Source: Symbiodinium natans (Eukaryota > Sar > Dinophyceae > Suessiales > Symbiodiniaceae). Taken from it: DNA of 64,000 nt. The notes under the pieces are model-generated. The model worked only from the letters and a program-made list of their open reading frames with translations, did no database searches and had not been told where the DNA came from. Of the stretch, positions 43,591-54,842 are shown one piece after another (position 1 is the stretch's first letter; every line of letters begins with the position of its first letter). Made by a program: the position numbers and the translations under genes. The stretch lies in contig CAJNDS010002252.1 in assembly GCA_905221605.1 (NCBI GenBank), forward strand, positions 374,501 through 438,500, read 5' to 3'.

Positions 43591-44468
43591 CGAGGCCCCC
43601 CAGGGGGGGCGAGGCCCCCTAGGGTTTTTTGGTGCTTAGGCGCCTTTAGGCATTCCCTAAACCCTGAACCCTAAACCCTAAACCCCAAACCCTAAACCCT
43701 AAACCCCTGCTAACACAGGCCGTTCTGTATTTCCCTAGGTATCATAGCCCTCATGAGCCCCTTCTTTCTGCACCGAGCATCAGGATCGAGGGCACTAGGG
43801 TGAAGGGTTTGGGTCTAGGGACCCTGAACCCTAAACCCTAAACCCTAAACCCTAAACCCTAACCCCTAGGAGTTGGAGCGCTTGCCGCGGCATAGGCTCG
43901 GCAGAAAACCCTCCCCCAAGCGGGACAGTCGCAAGGCCTAGGGTTTATGGCAACCCAGGCCAAGCTGCCAGACCAGCTCTCAGAAAGGGAGTCTTGGGGT
44001 TTAGGGTTTAGGGTTCAGAGTTTAGGGTTTAGGGTTTAGGGTTTAGGATAAAAGGTTTAGGGTTTAGGATAAAAGGTTTAGGGTTTAGGGTTTAGGGTTC
44101 ACGAAGAGGACCACAATTCAGAGATTTGCCCACCCAATGCTGTCGGTCAGACAGCTGCGCCGGCATGGCGCGTCGCTGGGGTGGTGGGTTGGGCGGTAGA
44201 CCCTAAGCCCTATCAACTCTGCACCCCGAAGTCCTACACCCTAAATTCTAAACTCTATATAAATGGTCTAAGGCCTTAACCCTAGACCTCAAATTCCAAA
44301 CCGCCTCAAGCCTGAACCCTGAAGCGCTTAAACCCTGAACACCAAACCGCCTAAACCCTAAACCCTACACCATACACCATAAACCGCCTACCCGGAACCG
44401 CCTAAACCCCAAACCCTGAACCGCCTAGACCCTAAACCCTAAACTTCAAACCCTAAACCCTCAACCCT

Positions 44469-44733
44469 AATCCCTTCCCCCTAATACTAAAACCCCTCCC
44501 CCCCCCCTCCCTAATTCTGAAATTCGCCTGGGCCCGAAAAATATTTAAAATTAGGGGGGGTCTAAATCCTAAAACCTGAATTCCGAAACCCCTAATGGCT
44601 CAACTCAAGGGCGAAGGCCCTGAACCCTACCCCCCTGAATCCCAAACAGGTTTAGTATTGGGCTGGGTGCCGGCAGGGCCCAAAAATAATATTTAAATTT
44701 AGGGGGGGTTTTAGTATTAGGGGGAAGGGATTA
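44469..44733. mobile_element. Inverted-repeat element with about 30-bp arms
   Basis: 'aatcccttccccctaatactaaaacccc' at the left and its inverse at 44702-44733. Inside, 'gggcccgaaaaatatttaaaattagggggg' (44531-44561) is repeated directly at 44676-44708. Non-coding. Interval 43368-44468 is otherwise arrays and unassigned sequence. Confidence 0.75.
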
Positions 44734-45505
44734 ATTCCTGAACCCTGAACCGCCTAAACCCTGAAGCCTAAAACCTAAACCCTGAACCCGCCATCTCAGC
44801 GAGTTTTACTGATCGGACCCAGGCTCCCAGCTAGAAGCCCGCTTTTGGAACGCATGCGCGTTTTGGATAGATACATTGCGGTTTAGGGGTTTGGGGTTGA
44901 GGGTTGAGGGTTTAGGGTTTAGGGTTTAGGGTTTGTTGTGGTTTGGGGCTTTCGGATCGAAAGGTCATGGCCTTGCTAACTCAAAAGGCACTGAAGACGC
45001 GTGTGAGATTGAGGCGGTTGAGGGTCGGAGAGTGGGGCTACTCGGGCTCAGGATTGCCAGCGCGGAGTTTTTTCCGACTTGTTTACCCAGAGGGCCCACT
45101 TGTTTGTGATTTAAGAGATAAAGTTGCTGCATTTAGTTTAGATGAACCAAAAATTGGTAATCCCAGAACATTGTTATTATGAATTTGAGTATTTTGGATG
45201 AAACATTTGAATTTGAAATGCCATGATGGTGGGCTAGGTGCTCACAAAGCCAGCTAGCAGGGTCTGAAAGCCATGGTGATTCGACGGGTGGTAGTTCGAC
45301 TTCGACACCTAACCTCAAGGGTTTCCCGGGTTTCCCTACTACCCCCCCTCTATACCACCCCCCCTAGGTTCCCAGCCTGAATTCTGGGGGAACCAGGGGG
45401 GGGGGTAGTATGGAACGGGGTAGTCGGGGAAGGAACCCGCGGGCACCTAGCCGGAGTCCTGGTTGCGTCTGCTTCTCTTGCGGACGCCGCTAAGCGACTC
45501 AGCTT

Positions 45506-45665
45506 GACAGTGGCTTTGCGAAGGATCATCTGCCATTTGGCGCGCAGGCGTGTCTCAGCCAGATTCTGGGGCAGGCGCCCAACGTTCGCCCATTGCTCCT
45601 CAACGCGGCTAGTGCAAAAAACAAGGGCTCCAAGAACAGAAAACTCCTAGCACTTGCCCCTTACA
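45506..45665 (+). CDS. Coding-like island, unidentified (APNVRPLLLNAASAKNK)
   Basis: After gggcag|gcgccc one frame reads APNVRPLLLNAASAKNKGSK then NRKLLA. No telomere repeat in 45400-45880. Domain not recognised; 44740-45500 also shows no confident gene. Confidence 0.3.
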
Positions 45666-46312
45666 AGCGGAAGTACAAGTGCATGATGGTTGCCTTTCTT
45701 ACTCTAGACCTTAGGGTCTAGGGCACTATTCCTAAGAACCAGTTTCTAAGAAAAGGCAGAAAGCATGAAGTTTGCTACGGTTCCAAGTCCCGAGATATGT
45801 ATGGGTACTGCCAGGAACCGGCTTTCGGTGTTCATAACTCGCCGTAGTTTTATTCCCCGTCGTAGAAGGGAGTTAATGGATCTTCAAACCCTAACCCTAA
45901 AAACCTCCCTAACACCTTGGGTTTAGGGTCAGGGTTTAGGGTTTAAGGTTTGGGGTTTAGGGTTTAGGGTTTGGGGTTTGGGGTTAAGGGTTTAGGGTTT
46001 AGGGTTTCGAAGACAAACACCTTAGGTCTGGGGTCTAGGGAGGCCCCCACAGACCCCGAGACACGCCCATGTACAGAGACTATGGTGGGCTGTGCCTCGC
46101 CATGCCCACTGGAGCCCCTGTCACTTTTCATGAAGCAAGGCAGGCCCTATATTGCCTACAGCATACACTCCCTCAACACCCCTAAACCCTAAACCCTAAA
46201 CTGCCCCCGTCCCTAACAACAAGGCCCTAGACCCCAAACCCCCACAGCCCGAACCTTCCGAAGGCGTACCTAGGCCCCGCTTCAACGCACGAGTTCGTAG
46301 TCGGGAATCTTG

Positions 46313-46390
46313 GGTTTAGGGTTTAGGGTTTAGGGTTTAGGGTTTAGGGTTTAGGGTTTAGGGTTTAGGGTTTAGGGTTTAGGGTTTAGG
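46313..46390. repeat. TTTAGGG array
   Basis: About 11 perfect units. Interval 45900-46720 holds this, other short arrays in both orientations, and unassigned sequence. Confidence 0.95.
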
Positions 46391-46720
46391 AGCCCTCTGG
46401 GGGCTGCATGGGTCGTTCTCAAGATTGGGGGTCCCTTTTTTTTGGCTCCTGATTACAAGGGTGACGTAGTATCAAGGGAACCCAATAAGGGACACAATTT
46501 TAAAGAAATATAGCGTTTAAGGGTTTTTGGGTGGCACAAAAAAGGTTCAGTAAACCCTAAACCCTAAGCCCTAAGCCCTAAGCCCTAAGCCCTAGACCCT
46601 AAACCCCAACCCTAAATCCTAAACCCTAAACCCTAAACCCTAAATGCCTCCTTCCGGGCTTCTCCTGCAAGGAGCTAGGCCAAGCTTCAAGTGAGGCAGA
46701 GGCTCATACCCTCTAAGGGC

Positions 46721-46878
46721 AGTTACATGGTCCCTTGACATGGGCCCCTGATTAGGGTTTAGGGTTTAGGGTTTAGGGTGTAGGGTTTAGGGTGATATAC
46801 CCTGGAAGACCCAAGGGCCCATACTTCAGAACCCCTTAAAGGAGGTAAGGGACCATATTAAGGGCCCATGAAACGACA
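46721..46878. mobile_element. Hairpin repeat, family F, with telomere-type insertion
   Basis: Ends 'gttacatggtcccttgacatgggcccctgatt' and 'ggtaagggaccatattaagggcccatgaaac'. TTTAGGG units at 46755-46793 replace the middle seen in the 38211 and 39689 copies. A partial right arm follows at 46921-46975. Confidence 0.75.
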
Positions 46879-47054
46879 TTAAGATACCCTAAGCCCTAAA
46901 CCCTAAACACTACACCCTAAAGCCTTTAAGGGAGGAAGGGCACCATATCAAGGGCCCATGAAACGACCCTTAGATACCCTCACCGCATCGCTTGCCTCTC
47001 TTTGCAGAGGCTAGACATGGCTCCAGAAGCGCAGCAGCATCAAAACAGGGGTTG

Positions 47055-47153
47055 GGGTTTAGGGTTTAGGGTTTAGGGTTTAGGGTTTAGGGTTTAGGGT
47101 TTGGGGTTTGGGGTTTGGGGTTTGGGGTTTGGGGTTTGGGGTTTAGGGTTTAG
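47055..47153. repeat. TTTAGGG array grading into TTTGGGG
   Basis: Six TTTAGGG units followed by seven TTTGGGG units and back to TTTAGGG. Confidence 0.95.
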
Positions 47154-47562
47154 GGGCAATCTTCCCTTAGGAATGCCTGTACTCCTTGCACGAGTTGTGG
47201 GCCTTAATCGTATACCCCTCAACGAGAACACCTGAATCCCTAAACCCCAAACCTGTTCTGACTTCAGTTTCGGGTTACTTGGTTTAGGTTAAACCCTGAA
47301 CCCTAAACCCTGTGGGGTTCTGCTTGTTGGTTCGGGGCTTCGAGTCTTGTGTTTGAGCTGGAATTCAGAAACCTTGTTTGGAGCCTATCCTTTCGAGTGA
47401 GGGCGCAGTGAGCCCTGTTCGGCCCTCATAAGTCCCGGCCCGAAAAACCCACCTCTCCCGCCGCCCACGGAAGTTCTTGGTTGGTTTAGGGTTTTCGGTT
47501 AGGGTTTGCCCCCTGTTTTGTTGTGGCTCATGTTCTCCTCTTCATGTTGTTCATGGTGAGTT

Positions 47563-47695
47563 TCGGGTTTTAGGGTTTTAGGGTTTTAAGGGGTTTAAGG
47601 GTTTTAGGGTTTTAGGGGTTTTAGGGTTTAGGGTTTTAAGGGTTTTAGGGTTTTAGGGTTTTAAGGGTTTTAAAGGTTTTAGGGTTTTAGGGTTC
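47563..47695. repeat. Eight-base TTTTAGGG variant array
   Basis: GGGTTTTA and GGGTTTTAA units instead of the heptamer. Neighbouring heptamer arrays at 47760-47808 and 47879-47965. Confidence 0.85.
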
Positions 47696-48812
47696 AGGGC
47701 CACCCTGGGTTTGGCTTAGGGCTCAGCGCTTAGAGTTATTGAGGGTACGCTTCCGCAAACCCTAAACCCTAAACCCTAAACCCTAAACCCTAAACCCTAA
47801 ACCCTAAACGGGTTCATGGCGGGCTTAGGGTTCTGGATTTAGCACGACTACCTTCTCATGCCTAGCTTATTCTGGGACCTAAACCCTAAACCTAAACCCT
47901 AAACCCTAAACCCTAAACCCTAAACCCTAAACCCTAAACCCTAAACCCTAAACCTAAACCCTAAATTTAGGAGCCTCCGCGGCTCAGGCCGCCGACCCAA
48001 GAGGCCCTAAACCTCTCAACGCCCAGATCAGGTCCCAACCCGAAGCCCTGAACCTTAAGAAACTCTGCATCACGGCTTTAGGACTTGCTTAGCTGGGCTC
48101 GGGGGCCCCCCCCCCCACGAAGGGAGGGGAGGGGGAGGGAGCAGGGTTCCCTCCCCCAAAACCATCCAACACGCCGCCAGGGTCGGCGGACCCTAAACCC
48201 TAAACCCTAAACCCTAAACCCTAAAACCTAAACCCTAAACCCTTAACCCTAGACCCGAAACCCGAAACCCTAAACCCTAGCCGACATTTGTGTGAACCAA
48301 TACAGGGCCGCGACTGGCACATGGACAAGGCGCGGTGGAGGGCTGATAGGTTTCTTAAGAAAGGGCCTTTGGGGTCCGATAAGGTTTAGGGTTTAGGGTT
48401 TGGGGTTTCGGGTTTAGGGTTTAGGGATTCAGGGTGCTGGGGTGTTAAAGGTTTTGGGTTTTGGGGTTTTCTTAAAAAAGGGCTTTCGGGTTAAGGGTTT
48501 CAAAGAGGTCAGGGTTTTTAGGGTTTTCGGGTTTTTGGGTAAGGCTTGTCCTGTCACAGTCCTGTCATTGAAGCCGCCTTTAAATGGGCGCAGGGTGGTG
48601 CGGGGTTCGGGTTTGGGGGTTTAGGGGTTTAGGACGGGTTGAAGTGGGCAGGGGGGGATCCTCGTGGTGCGTTGTCCCGGTCCAGGCTTGAATCTAAACC
48701 CTAAACCCTAAACCCTAAACCCTAAACGTACGCTGCAACATCAGCGAGGCATGCGCCAGTTTGCAGCCCTCGACCCTGAACCCCCAACCCGAATCCCGAA
48801 GCCCCATACCTT

Positions 48813-48933
48813 GGGATGTTCCCCCTTGTACTAACAGTCCTGAATAGGTTAGGGGTTTAGGGTTTAGGGTCTAGGGTTTAAGAGGGGGTACTGTAATCCC
48901 TATTAAGGAGTGTTAGTCTAAGGGGGAACATCC
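48813..48933. mobile_element. Hairpin repeat, family B, with telomere-type insertion
   Basis: Ends 'gggatgttcccccttgtactaacagtcc' and 'ggagtgttagtctaagggggaacatccc'; the centre (48850-48880) is TTTAGGG-type sequence absent from 23749-23850 and 36220-36318. Confidence 0.8.
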
Positions 48934-49009
48934 CTATGCCCCCCCCCCGCCCCCGCCCCCACCGTTAACGACTCAACTGCAGCTGTGATGTGTTTTCCGT
49001 TCTAAGGAA

Positions 49010-49070
49010 GATAAGGGGGTTTGTGTTTTCCGTTCTAAGGAAGATAAGGGGGTTTTCCTTTGAGGCTTCC
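49010..49070. repeat. Tandem duplication, 33-bp unit x2
   Basis: 'tgttttccgttctaaggaagataagggggttt' occurs twice in a row without visible mismatch. Confidence 0.9.
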
Positions 49071-49184
49071 AAATTTTCACAGCTCTAAGATTCTTAGGTC
49101 ACCGGGTTTAGGGTTTAGGGCTTTGGGCTTAGGGCTCAGGGCTCAGGGCTGGGGCCTAAGCAAAAAGCCTCGCCGACCGGCCGT

Positions 49185-49480
49185 TGGGGTTCAGAGATGA
49201 GCTGGTTGACATTGTCCGACATGTGGGCATGAAGTAGGAGTCATGGAACTTTTTCATGACAGGCCCGTTCAAGGAGATCTTTGGTCAGGACATGGAGGAA
49301 TGTTGCGCCACAAGGTGATCACCGTGCACGATGAGTGGGCTTCCCAGTGCGTGGCATTGTCTTCAAGGATCCGAGCCAGAAGTTTCGCAGGATCTGCCAC
49401 TACTCGATCGTTGAACATGTCTTCAAGGACCCCAGAACTCAGCCGAAAATCCGTCCCACATGTGGTCATTTGGGAGAGGT
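49185..49480 (+). CDS. Coding-like island, unidentified
   Basis: One frame reads RDELVDIVRHVGMK, stop, ESWNFFMTGPFKEIFGQDME; another reads RGIVFKDPSQKFRRICHYSI then VEHVFKDPRTQPKIRP, with FKDP repeated. No telomere repeat inside. Looks like a broken or intron-split gene; family unknown. Confidence 0.35.
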
Positions 49481-49855
49481 GAGTCCACGAGTTTTGAGGT
49501 GTCATGCAGAACGACTTTTCCGACCTTGGGCCCAGGCCGCAGGCTTTCCTACTGATCCTACACGTCCTACCTGCTCATACTCACACTCAGTGGGTCCTCA
49601 ACTGAGTCAACTAGTCAGTCCTAGTAACTACTAGTCCTACCCCTACTCATACTCCACCTTTCTTTACCTTGTTTCTTCTTTCCTTTACGTCGCCTCGCAT
49701 CGCAGGCATTACGAGATACAAGTGTGAGATGCGGCCGAGGCAGCTACGGATGCTGCTAGGATAAGTCAAAGATGTCACTATGACACTAGAAACCCGAAAG
49801 CCCTGAACCGTGAATTCCCATGGGCCCTCCCCTTCCGAACCTTCAGCCCTTTAGA

Positions 49856-50170
49856 CCCTAAACCCTAAACCCTAAACCCTAAACCCTAAACCCTAAACCC
49901 TAAACCCTAAACCCTAAACCCTAAACCCTATTCCCCAACCTTATATAAAGCCCCATAGCCATACAATCCCTAAAAAAGCCACTCGGACATCCCAACCAGA
50001 CCTTGGCCGCAGCTGTTCTCCCTCCCGGGCCGGTTGGGTCCCCAGATGAGGGTCTGGGGTTTCGGTTTCGGGTTTGTATGGCTATAGGGCTTTAAATAAG
50101 GTTGGGGAATAGGGTTTAGGGTTTAGGGTTTAGGGTTTAGGGTTTAGGGTTTAGGGTTTAGGGTTTAGGG
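49856..50170. repeat. Long palindrome with telomere-type arms
   Basis: Left arm: CCCTAAA array 49856-49930 plus 36 bp (49929-49964); right arm: the inverse 36 bp (50076-50111, two mismatches) plus TTTAGGG array. Loop about 110 bp. The unique 36 bp show this is one inverted duplication, not chance facing of two arrays. Confidence 0.85.
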
Positions 50171-50224
50171 TTAGGGTTCAGGGTTCAGGGTTTAGGATTC
50201 AGGGTTTAGGGTTTAGGGTTTAGG

Positions 50225-50323
50225 GGTAGTTATACGTAGAGTGTTAATTGCGCTAAATAGGGCGATGAGTACAGTTACCATACTTGCAATCCTACTTATA
50301 GCTACCCTTGAACCCCCAAGTAG
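50225..50323. mobile_element. Hairpin repeat, family A
   Basis: 'ggtagttatacgtag' to 'ctacttatagctacccttgaacccccaagtag', starting exactly at the end of a TTTAGGG array. Confidence 0.65.
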
Positions 50324-50724
50324 GGTGCAGGAGTTTGGGCACACGTCAGGGCAGCTCTTACTAAGAAATTTAGGGTCTAAGGTGTTGGGTCTCGGGCTTT
50401 TGGGGTTTAGAGACTCGGGCCAATTACTTGTTGTCTAGATCTGATCCGAGTTTTTGACTTTTGAACAAGACGCTGAACGAAACGGTTCAGGACTGAGGTT
50501 CACCAAGAGAAGCGACATTGACATGACAATGCTGGACACCTTGTAACTTGATGCACCGTTAAGGGATCAGAAATAGGACATTATGTTTTTTTTTCTTTGG
50601 TGGCCCTTTTCTGAGCACATGTCGGTCGCATACAAACTCTGGGTCTGCTACATCTGGGCACGTAAGGGCGAGAACGCAAGGTAGAGAACTGGCCGGGCTT
50701 CACAAGCGTCTGAGAGCTGTCCGA

Positions 50725-51012
50725 CCCTTAACCCTAAACCCTAAACCCTAAAGCCTAAACCCTAAAACCTAAACCCTAAACCCTAAACCCTAAACCCTAA
50801 ACCCTAAACCCTAAACCCTAAACCCTAAACCCTAAACCCGACCCTAGCCGGGACACAGCTCCCAAAGAGCACTCAGACCTGGGAGACCAAGTGTCTGCTT
50901 ATCCGTTCCTTGTTTGGGTTAGGGTTTACTGTAGGGTTTAGGGTTTAGGGTTTAGGGTTTAGGGTTTAGGGTTTAGGGTTTAGGGTTTAGGGTTTAGGGT
51001 TTAGGGTTTAGG
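50725..51012. repeat. Facing CCCTAAA and TTTAGGG arrays
   Basis: CCCTAAA at 50725-50840 and TTTAGGG at 50935-51012, separated by about 95 bp of unique sequence. The same layout as the arrays flanking confirmed exons is reversed here. Confidence 0.9.
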
Positions 51013-51225
51013 CTTCAGGGGCTTCAGGGGTTTGACGGGTTTAGGGTTCAGGGCTTAGGGTTTAGGAAGGGGTTCCTGAGTTTCATAGAGTTCGTCGCGT
51101 TCATGTAAGCTTCATCGCGTGCACAGGGTTCATCGCATTCATGGGGTTCATAGGGTTGAGTGCCCTAAGAGCAAGGTAACTCCCAACCCCAAACCCTAAA
51201 CCCCAAATCCCAAACCCTAAACCCT

Positions 51226-51250
51226 AATCCGAGCATCTGTTTAATTGGTG

Positions 51251-51283
<33 letters not shown>

Positions 51284-51571
51284 CACAATAAGGAATGCAG
51301 GGTTCCGCAATAGTTGGACCGTGGCCCTGTATTGATTCTCTATTAAAAACAATAGGCTGCAGATCCCTGATGTGCTGTAGCTTTGCGTCTCCGCAAGCAA
51401 AACAAGAAGCCTGCCGACAGATTTTTGAACCCCCCCAAAAAAAAATCCTTTAAATGTGGGGGGTTTGTCCCATACGAAATCCACCCTAATGGAAAGTAGT
51501 CTTCCGGCGGGCTTCCGGCAAAAAAAAAATTCTTTAAATGTGGGGGTATAAATTAAACTGATGCTCGGATT
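51226..51571. mobile_element. Non-autonomous inverted-repeat element, about 346 bp
   Basis: 21-bp ends 'aatccgagcatctgtttaatt' and inverse (one mismatch). Inside: 30-nt poly-C (51255-51284) and two direct copies of 'ttctttaaatgtggggg' (about 51450 and 51530). Bordered by CCCTAAA repeat on both sides. The open frame across it depends on the poly-C and is not credible as a gene. Confidence 0.75.
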
Positions 51572-51669
51572 AAACCCCAAACCCTAAACCCCAAACCCTA
51601 TCCCTACTAGAAGATTGGAGCTCGGGGCGAGCTCTGGAGGTCCTGGCACTCTCATTTTGTGGAGCCTCA

Positions 51670-51880
51670 ACCCTCCTAAGCTCGAAGCCCTAAACCCTAA
51701 ACCCTAAATCCTGCACCCTAAACCCTAAACCTAAACCCTGCACCCTAAACCCTAAACCCCAAACCCTAAACCCCAAACCCCAAACCCTAAACCCTAAACC
51801 CCAAACCCCAAACCCTAAACCCCAAACCCTAAACCCTAAACCCCAAACCCTAAACCCTAAGCCCTAAGCCCTAAACCCTC
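51670..51880. repeat. CCCTAAA/CCCCAAA mixed array
   Basis: About 28 units, CCCCAAA and CCCTAAA interspersed. Interval 51880-54840 holds further arrays, no confident gene. Confidence 0.95.
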
Positions 51881-53286
51881 CTCATGAAATTGTCAAGCCC
51901 AAAAAGTCCTCGGAAGCCGCTGAGGATGCTGCCTGCCACACGCAGCGCACCTCGCTAGAGAGCCTCTGTGGGAGCCTCAGGGGTTTAGGGTTTGGCACTT
52001 AGGGTGTAGGGTTAGGGTTTAGGGTTTCGGGTTTTTAGGGTTTAATTCGGGATTTGGGTTTTTTTTTGGCGGTTTAGGGTTAGGGTTTGTCGATCAACGC
52101 AGCCCCAAAGCTCTAGACCCTGAACCCTTTGCCTCTATAAACCCCAAACCTCAAACCTCAAACCCTAAACCCTAAGCCCTAAACCCTAAACCCCAAACCC
52201 CAATCCCCAATCCCCAAACCCTAAACCCCAAACCCTTAACCCTAAACCCTAAACCCTAAACCACAAACCCAAGTTTCGAATTCAGAAAGCTCCCAGGTGA
52301 GGACGGGCTCTCCGAAGCCGCGTCGCGTATTGGTGAGTTGCGCGAGGCGCCTCTGCGACCCCTTTGGGTTAGGGCTCAATTTCGGGTTTAGGGTTTAGGG
52401 TTTAGGGTTTAGGGCTTAGGGTTTAGGGTTTAGGGTTTAGGGTTGGACTGCCTTGGGTTAGGGCTCTATTTCGTTTGTTTTTAGGGTTTTGTTACTAATT
52501 AGGGGTTATGTCGGTTACAGGTTCAGGGCTGAGGGTTTAGGGTTTAGGGGACCTCGTTGGGTTAGGGCTTTATTTCGTTTGTGTTAAGGGTGTCTTTCGG
52601 GCTTTATTTCGGTTATTAAAGGGTTTTGTTATTAGGGCTTGTTTCGGGCATTTTTCGGGTTTTGTATGATTTGTGTCGGGATTTTGTCTAAGCTTTTCAA
52701 GGTTTTAACTCGTTTTGAGTTTGTAGTATGTTTTTTTGTGTTTCGTTAGGTTTCTTGAGGGATGTTCATGTTTTGTTTTAGGCTTTTTCAAAGGCCTTTA
52801 GGGTGAATTTAGGGCTAATGCGGGCTGTTGGGGTTTTGAAGCTTAAGAGCCTTACTGGGCACGGGGGTTAAGTAACCGCAAGTAAAGTCGACCCACGACA
52901 GCTTGACCTTGGGGATCTGCACACGCAGGCTGTAGTTTGCAGGCTCGGGACTCAGCTGGGCTTTGGAGTAGTATGCTTTAATACTTTTTTTGGTTTTGGC
53001 TTCCTTTGATAGCTACTTCTACCTAGAAAGTATATACTTTTTTTCAGGGTCTACTCCAAAGCTGGGTCAGGGGGCTTAGCTTAGCATGACAATGGGGTTC
53101 TTGGGTTGCAGTGGCAGCAGGCTTGTCCAATTTCAGGCAAGAGAGGCACCTCTCTGGCAGAGTTTCCCTAGGCTTCTCTTGAGAAGAACTGGGTAGGATC
53201 CTGGGATGTTTCATGTAGCCGTGTAGCTCCTTACTTGGCTGAAGAGGATCCTACTTGAGAATCTTGTTCCAGAGGGTGTAAAGGGC

Positions 53287-53404
53287 CAACCTCATTGCTC
53301 CTAAACGCTAAACCCCAAACCCTAAACCCTAAACCCTAAACCCTCAAGAGCCAACCTCATTGCTCCTAAACGCTAAACCCCAAACCCTAAACCCTAAACC
53401 CTCA
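53287..53404. repeat. Tandem duplication of about 60 bp
   Basis: 'gccaacctcattgctcctaaacgctaaacccc' plus following CCCTAAA units occurs twice consecutively, the copies differing only in array length. Confidence 0.9.
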
Positions 53405-53983
53405 AAGAGCCTCCTTGCGGTATTCCGCCAGTTCCCACCTTCCATGAGCCCGCGCGACGTCAACTTCGAGCCGGGTGTCCCAAAGGGATTGGGTTGAGGG
53501 TTTAGGGTTTGGGGTTTTGGGGCAGTATACAAATGCTCTGGATGGCTGGGGACTGTGTTTGTTGTGGGGTCCTGAAGGGAAGAGGCTAGGGGTTTTAGGG
53601 CTGTGGGTTGAGGGTTTAGGCTTTAGAGGGTAGGGGTTTTGGAGTCTACGGTCCTTGAAGGCAGGGCTTCGGGTTTTTCAGCGTTTAAGGTTCTTAGGGC
53701 TTAGGGAAAGGAATCCTTGAAGAGCTTCCCCAATCCAAGGGCACCAACCCCCTCATGACCATGAGCCCCCTCTAGACCCCTAGACCCGAGACTGTATCAC
53801 TGTATCAACCCTGGCTCGATAACCCGAAACCCTATAAACCCTTGCCTAAACCCCAAACCATTCTTGGCGCTTCAGCCCAGAACAAGTGCTGCAGCCAATC
53901 GTAAAGGAGAGCCCGAAGGTCAGGTAGGATGCTCTTAGAGCCGAAGTAGCTGAGGGTTAGGGTAACGGTTTAGAGCTTAGGGT

Positions 53984-54073
53984 TTAGGGTTTAGGGTTAG
54001 GGTTTAGGGTTTAGGGTTTAGGGTTTAGGGTTTAGGGTTTAGGGTTTAGGGTTTAGGGTTTAGGGTTTAGGGT
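53984..54073. repeat. TTTAGGG array
   Basis: About 12 units. Confidence 0.95.
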
Positions 54074-54247
54074 GGAGAGAGCATTCCAGCACCGGGTAAC
54101 CCCTAATGCTTGTCTGACACCGGCCTGAGGGCGGATGGCCATCCACACCTGGGGCCGTCTCTTGGCAAGCACACCGGGCAGCAAATGGGTGAGGGAAGCC
54201 TTAGGGTTTTTTCAGGTGTTTAGGGTTTTGGCTTTAGGGTTTTAGGG

Positions 54248-54580
54248 TTTTGAGGGTTTCAGGGTTTCAGGGTTTCAGGGTTTCAGGGTTTCAGGGTTCT
54301 TTAGTTTTAGGGCTTGGGGCTTCCTGAACACCGGGCAGCAAACGGTGGTTTGTGAAACTAGGGGTACCCTTTTGGGGGTCCCTTCAAGGGGATTCTATTC
54401 CATTTGGGGGGGGGGGGGGGGGGAAAAAAGGGCCCCTATTTTGGGGGAAATGCCCAAATGGGTGAGGGAACCCTTGGGGTTTCGAGGGTTTTAGGGCGTT
54501 AGCGTTTTAGGGTTTCAGGGTTTCAGGGTTTCAGGGTTTCAGGGTTTCAGGGTTTCAGGGTTTCAGGGTTTCAGGGTTTG
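54248..54580. repeat. Eight-base TTTCAGGG variant arrays
   Basis: GGGTTTCA repeated at 54256-54298 and about ten times at 54508-54580. A poly-G tract (54402-54423) and a family E fragment (54355-54400) lie between. Confidence 0.9.
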
Positions 54581-54842
54581 AGGTTTTGAGGGTTTGAGGG
54601 TTTTAGAGTTTCAGCGCTTAGGGCTTCCTAAACCCTAAACCCGAAACCAGCGCTAGGGAAGTAGACCTGTCGTGTGGGCCAAAAGTCGTCCAACTGACGA
54701 TGGAAGTCCCTTAGGTGTAGCTAGCACAGTAGGGGGCGTGAAGAACAGCTATCCCTACCACCAACATCTCAAGGTCTGGGTTCAGGGTTTAGGGTTCACA
54801 GTTCAGGGCTTAGGGTTTGGGGTTTAGGGTGCTGGAACCATC

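Noticed and set aside
51224-51580. 118-codon minus-strand ORF
   Set aside because: Coincides with a non-autonomous inverted-repeat element and reads through a 30-nt homopolymer.
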